Assembly: GCA_963666805.2 (NCBI GenBank)
Contig: CAXXWR010000003.1
Span: 310,001 to 374,000 of the forward strand
Direction: 5' to 3'
Length of the DNA stretch: 64,000 nt
DNA from: Fusibacter sp963666805
Lineage (GTDB): Bacteria; Bacillota; Clostridia; Peptostreptococcales; Acidaminobacteraceae
In this document: piece after piece, positions 61,735-64,000 of the stretch
Layout: every line of letters starts with the position of its first letter
Position numbering within the stretch: the stretch's first letter is position 1
The notes under the pieces: generated by a model
Told to the model about the DNA's origin: nothing
Databases searched by the model: none
Seen by the model: only the letters and a program-made list of their open reading frames with translations
Translations under genes and position numbers: made by a program

Positions 61735-62319
61735 TCGAATCCTCCATATATCTACATTCTTTAATATTGCTACATGATATGACGTTTTTGAAGCTATCAT
61801 GACAATCCATTCTCTTAACCTTTATAATATCTATTTCAACTTTTTTAAAACAATTATAACATTACTAATATGTATAACCCCATCATTATTTCAATCTTTT
61901 GTAGTAAACACATAAGTGTACGGACACTTACGAAAAATTGATAAACAAATTTTAGTAAGCACTCATAAATACCATCAGGAAACTTGCTATCTTCATGAAC
62001 AATAATCTTGTCAACGAACCGATATACAATTATTTATAACTGCATCATTGTATGTTTTATGCTAAAATAATAACAAAATAAATAGCTAGGTATTAAAAAA
62101 TAATGGTCATGTTGTAAACTGCTCTAAGTCGTGGATATCTACGCATTTCGTGAATACAATAGTTATTCTGTATTTATTATATCGGTATGCTCTTTCAACA
62201 CATAATCCTTTATCTCAGCATAAGCTGCTAGACTATTTATAGGTAAGCAAAGCCAGTGACGCAGAATTCTAGTTTTACATTAGATATGAAAGGAACTCAA
62301 CTATAAGGAGAAAAGTCGT
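61735..62319. other. Intergenic region with inverted repeat and a possible gene remnant
   Basis: Contains TAAGTGT-ACGG-ACACTTA at 61913-61930 (possible operator or recombination site). A minus-strand stretch at 62163-62245 encodes AAYAEIKDYVLKEHTDIINTE, which resembles a fragment of a C-terminal motif of clostridial RlmD-like methyltransferases or mobile-element proteins; it has no start and is probably decayed. Also the promoter of the GNAT gene. The codon remnant is weak evidence. Confidence 0.3.
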
Positions 62320-63180
62320 ATGTATGAACAACTCATTGATTCAGCCAAAAACTATGTATATCAACTCGATGACTTTCCAGAAGAAGCTGTTATTGAGCAA
62401 ATAAAAGAAGAGCTGGATGATATTCTTTCTCTTAATGACGATTTAGTACTTGAAAAAAGACTAAAATATATTGGAATTGGTAAGAAAGAGGATTATCTAA
62501 ATCAAATTATTAAGACAAGCGAAGGTATAGTACTTGCTGGCATTAGGCATTTGGGTGGGAATCCGAATAAACCATTCGTTTATATGTGGGCAGGATTTAA
62601 AATTCAAAACATTAATATGATTATCAATCAAATTAAGCCCTATTTCCAGATGTTTAATCCAAAATCATATCATTTCTGGGTTCGTCCTGATTGTAATGAT
62701 TATGATGTTAAAATTAGGCAGCAACGTTTTATTGCGAAAATTGATAATATGGTAAAATACGATCTACCTTTAGCGATTCCAAAGGATTACTATGATTGGT
62801 ATTATAATCAGTATCATATTTTTCACCAGTTAAGACCTGATTTTGTTGACAGGGTGCAGGTGAACTCTAAGGAAATGATGGACAAATGCCTTGAACAGGG
62901 CCTATTGTATCAGTTTAAGCTAGATGGAGAAATAGCTGGACTTATTGCTGGTGAGAAGGAGAGATTCCTAGGTGAATCAGCAGTATATATTGATGAAATA
63001 CTTACCTCATCAGCTTTTAGAGGGAAAGGCTATGCATCAAAGTTACTAGGAAGTTTTGTTGGCTTGATCAATGCAAAGTACTTGACTTGTCATATTGACA
63101 ATGATAATGTCACATCTACTAAGACGGCTTTAAGAGCTGGTGAAGTGGTTTTTAGCCAAGAGTGCCAAGTTAACGTATAG
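62320..63180 (+). CDS. GNAT-family N-acetyltransferase
   Basis: A 286-residue protein. The C-terminal GNAT domain (about 190-280) has the acetyl-CoA loop in SSAFRGKGYASKLLGSF and the beta-4 IDEILTS. The N-terminal 190 residues are of unknown fold. RBS AAGGAG. Single gene at the edge of the decayed mobile-element-like segment. Target unknown. Confidence 0.75.
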   Translation: MYEQLIDSAKNYVYQLDDFPEEAVIEQIKEELDDILSLNDDLVLEKRLKYIGIGKKEDYLNQIIKTSEGIVLAGIRHLGGNPNKPFVYMWAGFKIQNINMIINQIKPYFQMFNPKSYHFWVRPDCNDYDVKIRQQRFIAKIDNMVKYDLPLAIPKDYYDWYYNQYHIFHQLRPDFVDRVQVNSKEMMDKCLEQGLLYQFKLDGEIAGLIAGEKERFLGESAVYIDEILTSSAFRGKGYASKLLGSFVGLINAKYLTCHIDNDNVTSTKTALRAGEVVFSQECQVNV

Positions 63181-63258
63181 TTTTGAATCCCCCCATATGC
63201 AAATATGGAGATTGATGATGCTCATATCTCTCATAATTTATTCTTTTAAGATAGGCTG

Positions 63259-63618
63259 TTACACACTGCTAATCTTAATATCTGGTTGATCCTTATAGTT
63301 GTTATGAACAAGATCCGGTCTGATTTCATTTGCCCTATGCATATCTACACCAGAACCTAAATAAGCCTGTAAGGGATCGATGATCAGTAGCTGAGCACTC
63401 GTCTCAATAATGGCTTCTTCAATCCTCTTGTCTGATAAGGTCAGCTCCTTATGACTTTCATCAATTACGATTACTTTGGTACAATCAGCACCTGCTGCTA
63501 ATAATCTTGGCTTAATGGTGATTTTTCCAATAGGAATATAGGGCTTCCATAACCATTTCACTTCTGTTACCTCAGCATCACTCATGTTGATGAGTTTTAG
63601 TTCATTTCCATGCTCCAT
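63259..63618 (-). pseudogene. Deleted remnant of an AAA_25/RepA-like ATPase gene
   Basis: A 119-codon open frame with the start (MSDAEVTEVKWLWKPYIPIGKITI) and part of the middle (AAGADCTKVIVIDE, LTLSDKRIEEAI, IDPLQAYLG, MHRANEIRP) of a mobile-element ATPase of the RepA/KaiC-like AAA_25 type. The frame jumps from GKITI straight to KPRLLAAGAD, so the Walker A loop and the residues around it are missing. After RANEIRP the reading turns to unrelated sequence. ATP binding is therefore impossible. This is a decayed copy of a gene usual on clostridial integrative elements. Confidence 0.8.
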
Positions 63619-63743
63619 TGTTTACCTCCTTTCCCCCCCTCTACTCATAAGCCGACTTTACGAGGGGTCTGGTCTATACATTTTGCATTTTAATTCTCAT
63701 CTCACTTATTATCCGAAAAATCATAAGGGGTGTACCAAAAAAT

Positions 63744-63790
63744 ATAAAAAAATTCCCCTATCTATTAAGCCGAAAATAGATAGAGGGGTG
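63744..63790 (-). terminator. Terminator of the Mrr-like gene
   Basis: CCCCTCTATCTATT / AATAGATAGGGG with a two-base bulge, followed on the minus strand by AATTTTTTT. Confidence 0.75.
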
Positions 63791-63806
63791 CCGAAATTAT
63801 TTTGTT

Positions 63807-64000
63807 TTATTCTCCGTTAAAATAATCTGTGTCAATTTTTTTAATCAAATATGTGTTTTCTAATGATACACCAAGATCATGTTCAACCATAAGTGCGGCT
63901 AAAGATTTGCCATCAATTAAGACAATCTTACAAGCATGTTGCTTGTTTACATATTCTTTCGCTTCTTTCGTAAAACTTGCTGTTGTTATAAAAGCACCTT
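63807..64000 (-). CDS. Mrr-family restriction endonuclease, C-terminal part
   Basis: The last 63 codons of a gene that enters from the right edge: GAFITTASFTKEAKEYVNK, then KIVLIDGKSLAALMVEHDLGVS and IKKIDTDYFNGE. These match the C-terminal half of the Mrr_cat nuclease domain (ITTSxFTxxA and KIVLIDGxxLAxLM blocks), an enzyme that cuts methylated DNA. The catalytic D-ExK residues lie outside the window. It ends with its own terminator. Confidence 0.8.
   Translation of the reverse strand, partial: GAFITTASFTKEAKEYVNKQHACKIVLIDGKSLAALMVEHDLGVSLENTYLIKKIDTDYFNGE

Noticed and set aside
61913..61930. Insertion-sequence end or att site at TAAGTGT-ACGG-ACACTTA
   Set aside because: Only a 7-bp inverted repeat, no transposase or integrase and no second copy in the window; noted only in the gap description.
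1..64000. CRISPR array, rRNA, replication origin or ICE att sites
   Set aside because: No regular spaced repeats, rRNA motifs, DnaA-box clusters or flanking direct repeats were seen on reading both strands.

Overview
The window is about 64 kb of AT-rich (low G+C) chromosomal DNA. It looks like an anaerobic Gram-positive Bacillota, probably class Clostridia. The evidence is strong AGGAGG-type ribosome binding sites, a T-box leader, an SLH-domain surface protein, ferredoxin-fused nitroreductase, an Fe-S old-yellow-enzyme of the 2-enoate reductase/BaiCD type, flavodoxins, a U32 protease and many OmpR-type two-component systems. I cannot name the species. No rRNA and no ordinary tRNA is visible.

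Layout. 1-4.5 kb: the start of an S9 peptidase, then a tryptophan-type T-box leader driving a YkvI-like transporter and a GldA-family dehydrogenase, then an EndA-like nuclease. 4.6-12.5 kb: a RelA/SpoT-domain alarmone synthetase, a secreted SH3b-NlpC/P60 hydrolase, a giant LuxR-type STAND regulator and two tail-collar (Mdp-like) proteins. 12.6-26.4 kb: an SLH surface protein, a LysR-flanked RraA-like aldolase/GltS pair, exonuclease III, a P-loop protein overlapping an esterase, a ferredoxin-nitroreductase, a U32/RlhA-like protein and a two-component system. 26.5-29.6 kb: a probable RNA-repair locus made of a WYL regulator fused in frame to the RNA ligase RtcB, a DIP1984 protein and, 6 nt after the DIP1984 stop codon, a 103-nt tRNA-like RNA with a long variable arm.

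29.7-41.7 kb: a GH43 glycosidase, a TetR/flavoprotein operon with two operators, a butanol-dehydrogenase-type enzyme, a PadR operon, two membrane diguanylate cyclases, an MFS exporter and a MerR-methyltransferase fusion. 41.7-50.1 kb: a lantibiotic-immunity-type cluster (LanFEG ABC exporter plus RK two-component system) without a peptide gene, a C45 acyltransferase, a flavodoxin-radical SAM operon and an APH-type kinase. 50.3-61.7 kb: two small-HTH/enzyme pairs (a zinc peptidase and an alpha/beta hydrolase), a LysR-controlled Fe-S flavoenzyme bounded by two near-identical terminators, and a MacB/FtsX-type ABC exporter with its own two-component system. 61.7-64 kb looks like a decayed mobile-element edge: a GNAT protein, an internally deleted AAA ATPase remnant and the end of an Mrr-type restriction endonuclease.

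Regulatory links visible in the DNA. An 11-nt-period direct repeat, ATATGAC-N4-ATATGAC, lies upstream of both the 25.7-26.4 kb response regulator and the flavodoxin-radical SAM operon, so that two-component system may control both. The TetR and PadR genes carry near-consensus sigma-A promoters overlapped by inverted repeats, as expected for autorepression. Much of the rest is stress defence: antimicrobial-peptide export, drug efflux, RNA repair, DNA repair and alarmone signalling. All product calls rest on motif recognition by eye; no database search was run.
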